A stretch of DNA of 7,531 nt from Sedimentisphaerales bacterium. Its GTDB lineage: Bacteria; Planctomycetota; Phycisphaerae; Sedimentisphaerales; SG8-4. The notes beneath the pieces are model-generated. The model was not told where the DNA came from, did no database searches, and was given only the letters and a program-made list of their open reading frames with translations. The stretch spans positions 1-7,531 of the forward strand of contig JAFGJR010000075.1 in assembly GCA_016928975.1 (NCBI GenBank), written 5' to 3'. A program made the position numbers and the translations under genes. Each line of letters opens with the position of its first letter. Position 1 is the first letter of the stretch. Below, piece after piece: positions 1 through 5,045 of this stretch.

Positions 1-80
1 AGATTTTGCGTCTCAGGTGTACGGCGTTATCCAGGGCGTAGGAAATGCGAATGGTCAGGAGACGCAAAATCTTGCGTCTC
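1..80. repeat. Pair of palindromic GAGACGCAA/TTGCGTCTC repeat units (first one cut by window edge)
   Basis: Positions 59-80 form a perfect hairpin: arm GAGACGCAA (59-67), loop AATC, arm TTGCGTCTC (72-80). Positions 1-14 (AGATTTTGCGTCTC) are the exact reverse complement of 59-72, so they are the right half of a second unit whose loop would be GATT, the flipped version of AATC. The two units therefore lie in opposite orientation about 44 bp apart, as in a small non-coding palindromic element. The element ends only 16 bp before the start of the dehydrogenase gene, so it must overlap that gene's leader or promoter. The symmetry is seen directly; the mobile or MITE-like nature is inference. Confidence 0.7.
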
Positions 81-96
81 TACGGGAAACAGATCG

Positions 97-1482
97 ATGG
101 AGTTGTCGTGGCTGTTGGGAACGAGTTTCTCCTGTGCGTGCGGGAGAGTGCACGAAGTGCCCGTCAAGCGGCTTGTGTACGAAGTCGGTGCCATTGGCCG
201 TGTGTCTGAGATCGTCCGGGAGAACGGCGGCGGACGTGTGGCGGTGGTCGCCGACGTACGCACGTGGAAGGTCTGCGGGGCGGCGGTGCACGATGCGCTG
301 AGGGGCGCCGGGCTCGACGTGAGCCGGGTGATCGTTCCGGACAGTGCCAGAGGCGGTCCGATCTGCGACGATGTGACAGTCCAATGGCTACTGGGGCAAC
401 TGCGTCATATGCACCCTGCGGTAGTGGTCGCCGTCGGAAGCGGCGTCGTCAACGACCTGAGCAAGTGGTCGTCGTTTGAGATGGGGATTCCCTACATCGT
501 CGTGGCGACGGCGGCGTCGATGAACGGCTATTCGGCCGCCAATGTGGCGCCGACGATTGCAGGCGTGAAGACGCTCATCGAGGCCCGGCCGCCGGTGGCT
601 GTGGTCGCGGAGCCCTCCGTGATCGAGCGGGCGCCGCACGAGATGACTGCCGCGGGCTTTGGCGACACCATCGCCAAGTTCCAGAGCAACGCCGACTGGA
701 TCACGAACCGTCTCCTGCTCGGCGAATACTATTGTGAGCTTTGTGCCGGGATTGCCTCCAGCCTGGAGCCCTTGTATCTCGACCACCCGGAAGACATAAG
801 GGACGGCCGCAGCGAGGCGGTCAAAGGGCTTTTTGAGGCCCTGTTCTGGACCGGCCTTGCCATGACGCTGGTGGGCACGAGTGCCCCGGCCAGTGGCGGC
901 GAGCATCTGCTCAGCCACACACTGGATATGATGGCGGCGGTCCGCGGTGGCGCTCACGACCTTCATGGACGCCAGGTCGGAATCGGCACACTGCTTTCCG
1001 CCGCCCTGTACGAACGCGTGCTTGCGACGGACAGTCCTTCGCTCAGGGCTCTGCCGGCCGCAGTGGATGAGACGTTCTGGGCCGTGCCATCGGTCGCAGC
1101 GGCGGTCGCGAAGCAATATGCAGCCAAGGCGCCGTCCTACGAACGGGTCCGTCTGCAGATCGCAAGCGGGTCGCTCTGGGACGAGCTGCGAACGAGACTG
1201 GCCGGCACGGTGAAGAGCCCTGTCGTCGTTCGGGACTGGCTCCGACGAGCCGGCGGGGCAGTCTCTATCCGCGACATCGGCTGCTCGCGCGAGTGGGTCC
1301 GGGACGCCGTCCTGCACGTGCACGAGATCCGCAAGCGGTTCACCATCGTGGACCTGGCCTGGCTGGTCGGTGTTCTGCCTGACGCCGCCGACGATCTGAT
1401 CGACCAGTGGCTGCTGGGCAGCCGCCGAGTAATCTGCTCTGCTGCCCTCACGCGCAGGCACACTGCTCCAGGACCTGCATAG
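97..1482 (+). CDS. sn-glycerol-1-phosphate dehydrogenase-like protein (AraM/EgsA, iron-containing alcohol dehydrogenase superfamily)
   Basis: This 461-residue protein matches the AraM/EgsA family, cytosolic metal-dependent enzymes that reduce dihydroxyacetone phosphate to sn-glycerol-1-phosphate with NAD(P)H. Visible hallmarks are an N-terminal CACGRVH segment (about 13-19), the dinucleotide loop GSGVVND (114-120), TAASMNGY after it, the AAGFGD motif, and the SGGEHLLSH and DLHGRQVG motifs. D190, H270 and H290 occupy the three metal-ligand positions of the superfamily. The protein is somewhat longer than the roughly 400 residues of Bacillus AraM, mainly at the C terminus. The ATG at 97 has only a weak purine-rich site (ACGGGA) upstream, but the N-terminal motif argues that little is missing. 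Its 3' end overlaps the opposing STAS gene by 35 bp. No prenyl-glycerol-phosphate synthase lies nearby, so the link to ether-type lipids or cell-wall polymers is inference. A related alcohol dehydrogenase of other specificity is the alternative. Confidence 0.88.
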   Translation: MELSWLLGTSFSCACGRVHEVPVKRLVYEVGAIGRVSEIVRENGGGRVAVVADVRTWKVCGAAVHDALRGAGLDVSRVIVPDSARGGPICDDVTVQWLLGQLRHMHPAVVVAVGSGVVNDLSKWSSFEMGIPYIVVATAASMNGYSAANVAPTIAGVKTLIEARPPVAVVAEPSVIERAPHEMTAAGFGDTIAKFQSNADWITNRLLLGEYYCELCAGIASSLEPLYLDHPEDIRDGRSEAVKGLFEALFWTGLAMTLVGTSAPASGGEHLLSHTLDMMAAVRGGAHDLHGRQVGIGTLLSAALYERVLATDSPSLRALPAAVDETFWAVPSVAAAVAKQYAAKAPSYERVRLQIASGSLWDELRTRLAGTVKSPVVVRDWLRRAGGAVSIRDIGCSREWVRDAVLHVHEIRKRFTIVDLAWLVGVLPDAADDLIDQWLLGSRRVICSAALTRRHTAPGPA

Positions 1483-1789
1483 CCGCCGACTTGTCCGGGG
1501 CGAACTGAAGCAGTTTGTGCAGGCCCACTCGCCGGAAGACCGCCACAATGCCGGGTGGGACGGAGCATAAGATGAGCTGCCGGCCTGTGGTGCTCAGCAA
1601 GCGATTCAGGATGATCAACCCGCAGATCGTCACCGACGACATCGTCTCCACGCGCGAGAAATCCACGATGACGTGGTGGCTCATCTTGGGGGTGGTCATC
1701 CGCGCGGTGGCCTCCAGCTCGCCGCTCCGATCCGGTTCCTGGGGCAGGGTCAGCAGAACGGTACTTGCGGATATGCTGTGAATAGCCAT
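1448..1789 (-). CDS. Small STAS-domain protein (anti-anti-sigma factor-like)
   Basis: The 113-residue product fits a single STAS domain, the fold of SpoIIAA-type anti-anti-sigma factors that bind or release a kinase/anti-sigma partner depending on serine phosphorylation. The core is visible as a beta strand VIVDFSRVETMSSVT (40-54) followed by the helix GLIILNRLL, then a strand RQLILCSVPPGI and a final helix with VGLHKLLQF. S51/S52 sit where family members carry the phosphorylated serine of a DSSG-type motif, but aspartate and glycine are replaced (MSSV), so switching may differ or be lost. I chose the ATG at 1789 because the domain starts right there and a weak GGA lies upstream; an in-frame ATG at 1840 would add 17 residues. 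No histidine-kinase-like anti-sigma partner is adjacent, so the target is unknown. The gene is convergent with the dehydrogenase and divergent from the HKD gene. Confidence 0.75.
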   Translation of the reverse strand: MAIHSISASTVLLTLPQEPDRSGELEATARMTTPKMSHHVIVDFSRVETMSSVTICGLIILNRLLSTTGRQLILCSVPPGIVAVFRRVGLHKLLQFAPDKSAAMQVLEQCACA

Positions 1790-1810
1790 GCGAAATCCAG
1801 AGTTCAATGA

Positions 1811-1825
1811 GCGGCATGATGCCGC
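1811..1825. repeat. Short palindrome GCGGCA-TGA-TGCCGC
   Basis: Six-base perfect arms around a 3-base centre, located just upstream of the preferred STAS start (and inside the longer version of that gene). It could be an operator or a leader hairpin for the leftward transcript. Short palindromes of this size also arise by chance in GC-rich DNA. Confidence 0.35.
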
Positions 1826-1877
1826 ACTGTGAGCCTCCATCCGGACGCTGCTACTTCAGGTCACCGCCCTCATATAG

Positions 1878-1905
1878 AATATAACCCAGCCGATGCAAAA
1901 TCCAA
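1878..1905 (-). promoter_or_regulatory. Candidate promoter for the STAS gene
   Basis: On the - strand a TTGGAT -35-like box (1905-1900) is followed after 16 bases by TATATT (1883-1878). Transcription would start near 1871, giving a leader of roughly 80 bases to the ATG at 1789 or 30 bases to the one at 1840. The AT-rich patch stands out from its GC-rich surroundings. This is a consensus match by eye only. Confidence 0.3.
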
Positions 1906-1971
1906 ATTCCGGCCTCGAGAAAACAGGCGTGTCCTGGCGCCGCTGACGGCCTGCATCCCTGACGTAGAAGG

Positions 1972-2000
1972 TTGCCAGTCTGTTCGACTGGCGGTACACT
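1972..2000 (+). promoter_or_regulatory. Candidate sigma-70-type promoter with an inverted repeat in the spacer
   Basis: TTGCCA (1972-1977, five of six matches to TTGACA) and TACACT (1995-2000, four of six to TATAAT) are separated by exactly 17 bases. Within this spacer lies a perfect inverted repeat, GCCAGTC (1974-1980), five bases, GACTGGC (1986-1992), overlapping the -35 box. Transcription would start near 2007, about 44 bases before the HKD gene start. An inverted repeat between the -35 and -10 boxes is a classic place for a repressor site, so regulation of the downstream unit by a dimeric repressor is a reasonable inference. Confidence 0.5.
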
Positions 2001-2040
2001 CACCATTACGGCTCCGAATGACGGACCGCGAAACACGTGC

Positions 2041-2044
2041 AGGG
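2041..2044 (+). promoter_or_regulatory. Ribosome binding site deciding the HKD gene start
   Basis: AGGG lies 6 bases before the ATG at 2051. The in-frame ATGs at 1829 and 2018 lack a comparable site, the one at 1829 also lies upstream of the candidate promoter, and the extra N-terminal residues they would add look non-protein-like. I therefore placed the start at 2051. Confidence 0.55.
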
Positions 2045-2050
2045 TCGCAT

Positions 2051-2596
2051 ATGCTTAAGTTCATTACTGACAAGCAGATATACGAAGAGGTCGTCTGCGA
2101 GATGATTCCCGGAGCCGGGCGGTTCCTCTGGTTGGCGACCGCCGATCTCAAGGACCTGCACGTGCAGAAGCGCGGCAAGATGGTCCCTTTTCTGGAGGTC
2201 CTGTCGGACCTGGTGCGGGGCAATGTGGAGATCCGGCTGCTCCACGCCAAGGAGCCTGGACCGATCTTCCGCCGGGATTTCGACAAGTATCCGAATCTGG
2301 CCGAAGGGCTGGAGCGGATGCTCTGTCCGCGGGTCCACATCAAGTGCGCAGTTGTGGATGGCGAATGGGCCTACACCGGCAGCGCCAATCTCACCGGCGC
2401 CGGCGTTGGAGCCAAGAGCGCTCGCCGGCGCAACTTCGAGTCGGGACTGATCACGACCGATCGGGTCGTCATTGGCCGGATCATGGAGCAATTCGACGGG
2501 ATCTGGCGAGGATCTCATTGCCGGGAATGCGACAGGAAGGAATTCTGTGATGAGCATACAGGTATTTTGTCCACCCGGAGAGGAGAACGCACATAG
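2051..2596 (+). CDS. Phospholipase D-like (single HKD motif) protein, possible Nuc-type nuclease, with C-terminal Cys/His cluster
   Basis: The 181-residue product carries one complete HKD motif: H96, K98, D103, then GSAN with G110, S111 and N113, fitting HxKx4Dx6GSxN. E130 in NFESG matches the glutamate that usually follows. Proteins with a single HKD motif at this length act as homodimers, like the bacterial endonuclease Nuc, and hydrolyse phosphodiesters through a phospho-histidine intermediate; lipid hydrolysis is possible but less likely without a signal peptide. The N terminus (LKFITDKQIYEEVVCEMI) shows no export signal, so the protein should be cytosolic. The tail has C157, C160, C166 and H169 (C-x2-C-x5-C-x2-H), a candidate metal site. 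Its last 47 bp overlap the RNase H-fold gene, pointing to co-translation. Catalytic role is well supported by motif; the substrate is unknown. Confidence 0.82.
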   Translation: MLKFITDKQIYEEVVCEMIPGAGRFLWLATADLKDLHVQKRGKMVPFLEVLSDLVRGNVEIRLLHAKEPGPIFRRDFDKYPNLAEGLERMLCPRVHIKCAVVDGEWAYTGSANLTGAGVGAKSARRRNFESGLITTDRVVIGRIMEQFDGIWRGSHCRECDRKEFCDEHTGILSTRRGERT

Positions 2597-3104
2597 TGAG
2601 GAACAGGGCAACGTCAAATGCTACGGCTACTTGGATATTGAGACGACGGGCCTCAGCCGCACGTGCTGTGACCTGACGGTAGTGGGGGTGGCCGTGATGC
2701 GCGGCGCACGGCAGCGGGTCAGACAGCTCGTCGGAGATCAAATCAGTGCAGAGCGTGTGCTGCACCTGCTGGAGGGCGTGAACGAGTTCTACACGTATAA
2801 CGGCAGCCGGTTCGATCTGCCTTTTCTCCAACAGAGACTGAACCTTGACTTGCGTCGCCAGTACGCACATACGGACCTGATGTACAAGTGCTGGCTCCAG
2901 AACCTCAAAGGCGGGCTGAAGGTCGTCGAGGCCCGCCTGGGCATCGAGCGGCGGCTCCAGGACATGAACGGACTCATGGCGGTCCGCCTGTGGTGGGACT
3001 ACGTCAACGACAATGATGCCCAGGCTCTGCAAAGGCTGCTGGAGTACAATCGAGAGGATGTTGTGAACTTGCACGCTCTGCGGCAGAAACTTGGCGTCAA
3101 GTGA
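2550..3104 (+). CDS. RNase H-fold exonuclease, DEDDy type (YprB / RNase_H_2-like)
   Basis: The 184-residue protein has the DEDD arrangement of 3'-5' exonucleases: Exo I with D29 and E31 (LDIETTG), Exo II within YNGSRFDLPFL with D89, D109 in HTDL, and Exo III with Y166 and D170 (YNREDVVNL), the Y-x3-D spacing of the DEDDy subgroup. These residues bind the two metal ions used for phosphodiester cleavage. Overall it resembles YprB-type RNase_H_2 domains. I chose ATG 2550 because AGGAAGG (2534-2540) lies 9 bases upstream; a GTG at 2547 is equally possible. The first 25 residues, encoded over the overlap with the HKD gene, are not domain-like. The 6-base gap to PanE suggests one transcript. Substrate (DNA or RNA) cannot be told from sequence. 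Confidence 0.82.
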   Translation: MSIQVFCPPGEENAHSEEQGNVKCYGYLDIETTGLSRTCCDLTVVGVAVMRGARQRVRQLVGDQISAERVLHLLEGVNEFYTYNGSRFDLPFLQQRLNLDLRRQYAHTDLMYKCWLQNLKGGLKVVEARLGIERRLQDMNGLMAVRLWWDYVNDNDAQALQRLLEYNREDVVNLHALRQKLGVK

Positions 3105-3110
3105 GTCGCC

Positions 3111-4127
3111 GTGCGCGCCACGTCGTGTATGAGAAACGAGAGGCAAGGAAATCTTCGGACGCATGAGCAGATCCGCGTGCTGATCTACGGCGGCGGCGCC
3201 GTTGGTCTGGGTATCGCCAGTTGTCTGCTCTGTTCGGGCAGCGAGGTGGATATCCTCGCACGGGCACAGACAGTGGCCGCGCTGGAGAGCGAAGGGCTGA
3301 CGCGAACGGGCATCTTCGGTGACGTTCATGCCAAACCCGGGGCATTTCGCTGTTATCGCTCGCTGCAGGAAGCGTGCAGCGGGCCGTACGATTTTGTGTT
3401 GATCTGCACGAAGTCGTTTGACTCGCCCGCCGCTGCCGAGGACCTCAGCGGGCAGAATGCCTGCACGGATAGCAGCGCCAAGCTCGTGCTGTTTCAGAAT
3501 GGCTGGGGCAACGCCGAGGTCTTCGCCGCACGCTTCGAGAGGAACCGGATCTATAATGCACGCGTGATCACAGGCTTCCGCCGGCATCGGCCCAATGAGG
3601 TGGAGATCACGGTGCACGCTGACAGCATTCACATCGGCAGCTTCTTCGGCGCGGATGCCTCGGCTGTGGAGACCTTGTGCCTCGCTATCAGCGCCGGCGG
3701 AATCCCCTGCGAGAGAACCGACGTGATTGAGAAGGACCTGTGGGCCAAGATGCTGTACAACTGTGCCTTGAATCCGCTCGGGGCGATCCTCAACGTGCCC
3801 TACGGCGTCCTGGCGGAGCATGCCGTGACCCGGGAGTTGATGGACGCGATCGTCGAAGAGGTGTTCGCCGTCATGGCCGCCAGCGGATACACGACCCACT
3901 GGCAGAACGCGCAGGACTTCCTGTCGGTCTTCTACGAGCGCCTGGTCCCGGACACCGCCGAACACAAGTCCTCCATGCTCCAGGACCTGACGGCGGGCAG
4001 GCGAACGGAGATCGACGCACTGAACGGAGCCGTCATCAAACTCGCCCAGGATCACGCCCTTGCCGTCCCATACAATCGGGCCGCCCATAGCCTCATCAAG
4101 TTCCTCGAAGCCTCCGGCGCCAGGTGA
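3111..4127 (+). CDS. panE: 2-dehydropantoate 2-reductase (ketopantoate reductase, ApbA/PanE family)
   Basis: The enzyme reduces 2-dehydropantoate to pantoate with NADPH in pantothenate and coenzyme A synthesis, in the cytosol. The N-terminal Rossmann domain shows GGGAVGLG (27-34), LICTKSFD, and QNGWGN with N130. The C-terminal helical domain has K213, N217 and N221 in LWAKMLYNCALNPLGA, the same spacing as E. coli K176, N180 and N184, and S288 with E300, matching S244 and E256. All expected catalytic and substrate residues are present. It is longer than E. coli PanE (about 303 residues), partly from an N-terminal extension. The start is uncertain: GTG 3111 lies 6 bases after the previous stop, ATG 3129 is an alternative, and neither has a strong ribosome site. 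Family members may use other 2-oxo acids. The link to the two preceding nuclease genes is by position only. Confidence 0.9.
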   Translation: MRATSCMRNERQGNLRTHEQIRVLIYGGGAVGLGIASCLLCSGSEVDILARAQTVAALESEGLTRTGIFGDVHAKPGAFRCYRSLQEACSGPYDFVLICTKSFDSPAAAEDLSGQNACTDSSAKLVLFQNGWGNAEVFAARFERNRIYNARVITGFRRHRPNEVEITVHADSIHIGSFFGADASAVETLCLAISAGGIPCERTDVIEKDLWAKMLYNCALNPLGAILNVPYGVLAEHAVTRELMDAIVEEVFAVMAASGYTTHWQNAQDFLSVFYERLVPDTAEHKSSMLQDLTAGRRTEIDALNGAVIKLAQDHALAVPYNRAAHSLIKFLEASGAR

Positions 4128-4239
4128 GAGGACCAGCCCGGAATTGGCTTTGTTTCGCAAGAGAGCCCTTGTCTGCTTCAATCCGCATTCCCACCGGAAG
4201 TTTGGCTTTGTTTCACAGGCCGGATCAGCCCCCATGTGG

Positions 4240-4280
4240 CCCAGCCGCCCCCGGCTGGGACCACCCCGGGGGCGGGGGTG
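4240..4280. repeat. Two adjacent hairpins (CCCAGCCG/CGGCTGGG and CACCCC/GGGGTG)
   Basis: A perfect 8-base stem, CCCAGCCG (4240-4247) and CGGCTGGG (4252-4259), with a CCCC loop, is followed directly by a second stem, CACCCC (4262-4267) and GGGGTG (4275-4280). Both are very GC rich and lie between copies 2 and 3 of the TTGGCTTTG repeat. Confidence 0.6.
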
Positions 4281-4394
4281 CTACATGACGCTCCCGCCGT
4301 TTGGCTTTGTTTCGCAGAACCGCCCCTCGTCTTCTTCCGAACCGCCGCCCGAAATTGGCTTTGTTTCGCACAACAGCCCTCGGCTGCTTGGTAC

Positions 4395-4411
4395 GGTGGG
4401 CTGTGCCCACC
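4395..4411. repeat. GGTGGGC-TGT-GCCCACC hairpin
   Basis: Perfect 7-base arms around a 3-base loop. A second, slightly diverged copy is at 4649-4665 (GGTGGGC-TTT-GCCCGCC), where the single change still allows a G-T pair. Keeping the stem while the loop varies suggests a structured repeat family. Confidence 0.6.
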
Positions 4412-4427
4412 ACCGGCCCGGCATGTC

Positions 4428-4470
4428 ATTCCCGCGAAGCTTGTCCTCGACCAGATCGGGGAGCGGGAAT
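4428..4470. repeat. Long form of the TGTCATTCCCGC / GCGGGAATCCAG hairpin repeat
   Basis: Outer arms ATTCCCGC (4428-4435) and GCGGGAAT (4463-4470) are joined by 27 bases that contain an inner stem, TCCTCGA and TCGGGGA (one T-G pair), around CCAGA. The element is preceded by TGTC and followed by CCAGG, the same flanks seen on the short hairpins after position 6930, so it is a longer member of that family. Confidence 0.65.
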
Positions 4471-4648
4471 CCAGGAACCCATCGCTCGTCCAGGTCCCAC
4501 AGGGTCTGTCTTGGGCCCGAGCGAATTGGCTTTGCTTCGCATGAACGGTTCCGTGGCTCGCTCCCTTCCTTGACCCTTCAAACATCCAACTTCAGACTCT
4601 CCTGCAATTGGCTTTGTTTCGCAGGAAGGGCGTCCGTCCGCCCGGCAG

Positions 4649-4665
4649 GGTGGGCTTTGCCCGCC
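4649..4665. repeat. Second GGTGGGC-type hairpin
   Basis: GGTGGGC (4649-4655), loop TTT, GCCCGCC (4659-4665). It is related to 4395-4411 with one arm change that still pairs as G-T. Confidence 0.5.
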
Positions 4666-4911
4666 AGTTGCCCGGCCGAGCATCTCGAATCATCCCTGTG
4701 GTCTTCGTGCCCCGGCGGCAGATTTCGCTCCCGGCCACGAAGGGACCCTCCGAACTTGTTCCTATCCTTCGCTATTCAGTTATGGAAACATCATACATGG
4801 GCGGCGATTGTGTGTCAAGGAAAATCCCGCGACAGCGCAAGAACAGGCCCCGTCCCCCCCACAAGCAACTTCGCTGAATCAGACGTGGATGATCGCCGAC
4901 CCATCGGTCAC

Positions 4912-4940
4912 TTGCCTATCGTGAGAATGCCGTGTACAAT
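4912..4940 (+). promoter_or_regulatory. Candidate sigma-70-type promoter of the ABC operon
   Basis: TTGCCT (4912-4917) and TACAAT (4935-4940) are separated by 17 bases; the -10 box matches five of six consensus positions. The start would fall near 4947, giving a leader of about 100 bases before the ATPase gene. It is the best promoter-like match in the gap and is of the same type as the one at 1972-2000. Confidence 0.55.
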
Positions 4941-4994
4941 AGGGATGTTCATAACGAGCCATTGTGATTCGTGCAAGAGATGGCGGTGCCCGCG

Positions 4995-5026
4995 TACGTC
5001 CGATAGGATACGTCCGTTCGACGGAC
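4995..5026 (+). promoter_or_regulatory. Direct repeat TACGTCCG and inverted repeat in the ABC operon leader
   Basis: TACGTCCG occurs at 4995-5002 and 5009-5016, 14 bases apart. The second copy runs into an inverted repeat, GTCCGT (5012-5017), TCG, ACGGAC (5021-5026). The set ends 19 bases before the ATPase start, so it could act as an operator or as a leader structure affecting ribosome access. No regulator is encoded in the window. Confidence 0.4.
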
Positions 5027-5045
5027 CATGTGTTGGGACATCGGG

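Larger units (their letters stand above)
4143..4623 (+). repeat. Six-copy dispersed repeat, core WTTGGCTTTGTTTCGCA
   Basis: Copies of the 17-base core lie at 4143-4159, 4201-4217 (TTTCACA variant), 4300-4316, 4354-4370, 4525-4541 (TTTGCTTCGCA variant) and 4607-4623. All are in the same direction, with irregular start-to-start distances of 58, 99, 54, 171 and 82 bases, so this is not a CRISPR array. Only one substitution is seen in each of two copies, apart from the first base, which is A or T. On the - strand each copy reads as AKQSQF, RNKANF or CETKP depending on frame, a peptide pattern I associate with planctomycete assemblies. The function is unknown. Confidence 0.85.
4128..4911. other. 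Gene-free repeat island between panE and the ABC operon
   Basis: Nearly 800 bases without a credible gene. The long open frames here on both strands are translations of dispersed repeats and have no domain-like content. The first 500 bases hold six copies of the TTGGCTTTGTTTCGCA repeat, mixed with several different hairpins and an AAACATC-type repeat. From about 4630 the content thins to one GGTGGGC-type hairpin (4649-4665), a long-loop inverted repeat CTTCGTG...CACGAAG (4703-4709 and 4736-4742), and a patch at 4786-4833 that shares two short words with the downstream island. No transposase, RNA gene or terminator with a T-run is visible. Confidence 0.75.

Noticed and set aside
388..1548. 386-residue - strand open frame
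   Set aside because: It is the complement of the dehydrogenase gene, low in hydrophobic-core pattern and without a recognisable motif.
1829..2050. N-terminal extension of the HKD protein from ATG 1829
   Set aside because: The added residues do not look like protein, the stretch contains the candidate promoter, and AGGG at 2041 supports ATG 2051.
2481..4235. 584-residue - strand open frame as a gene
   Set aside because: It lies opposite the exonuclease and panE, both of which have complete catalytic motifs; long antisense frames are expected in GC-rich DNA.
4143..4623. CRISPR array
   Set aside because: The repeats are short (17 bases), the spacing varies from 54 to 171 bases, and no cas gene is present.
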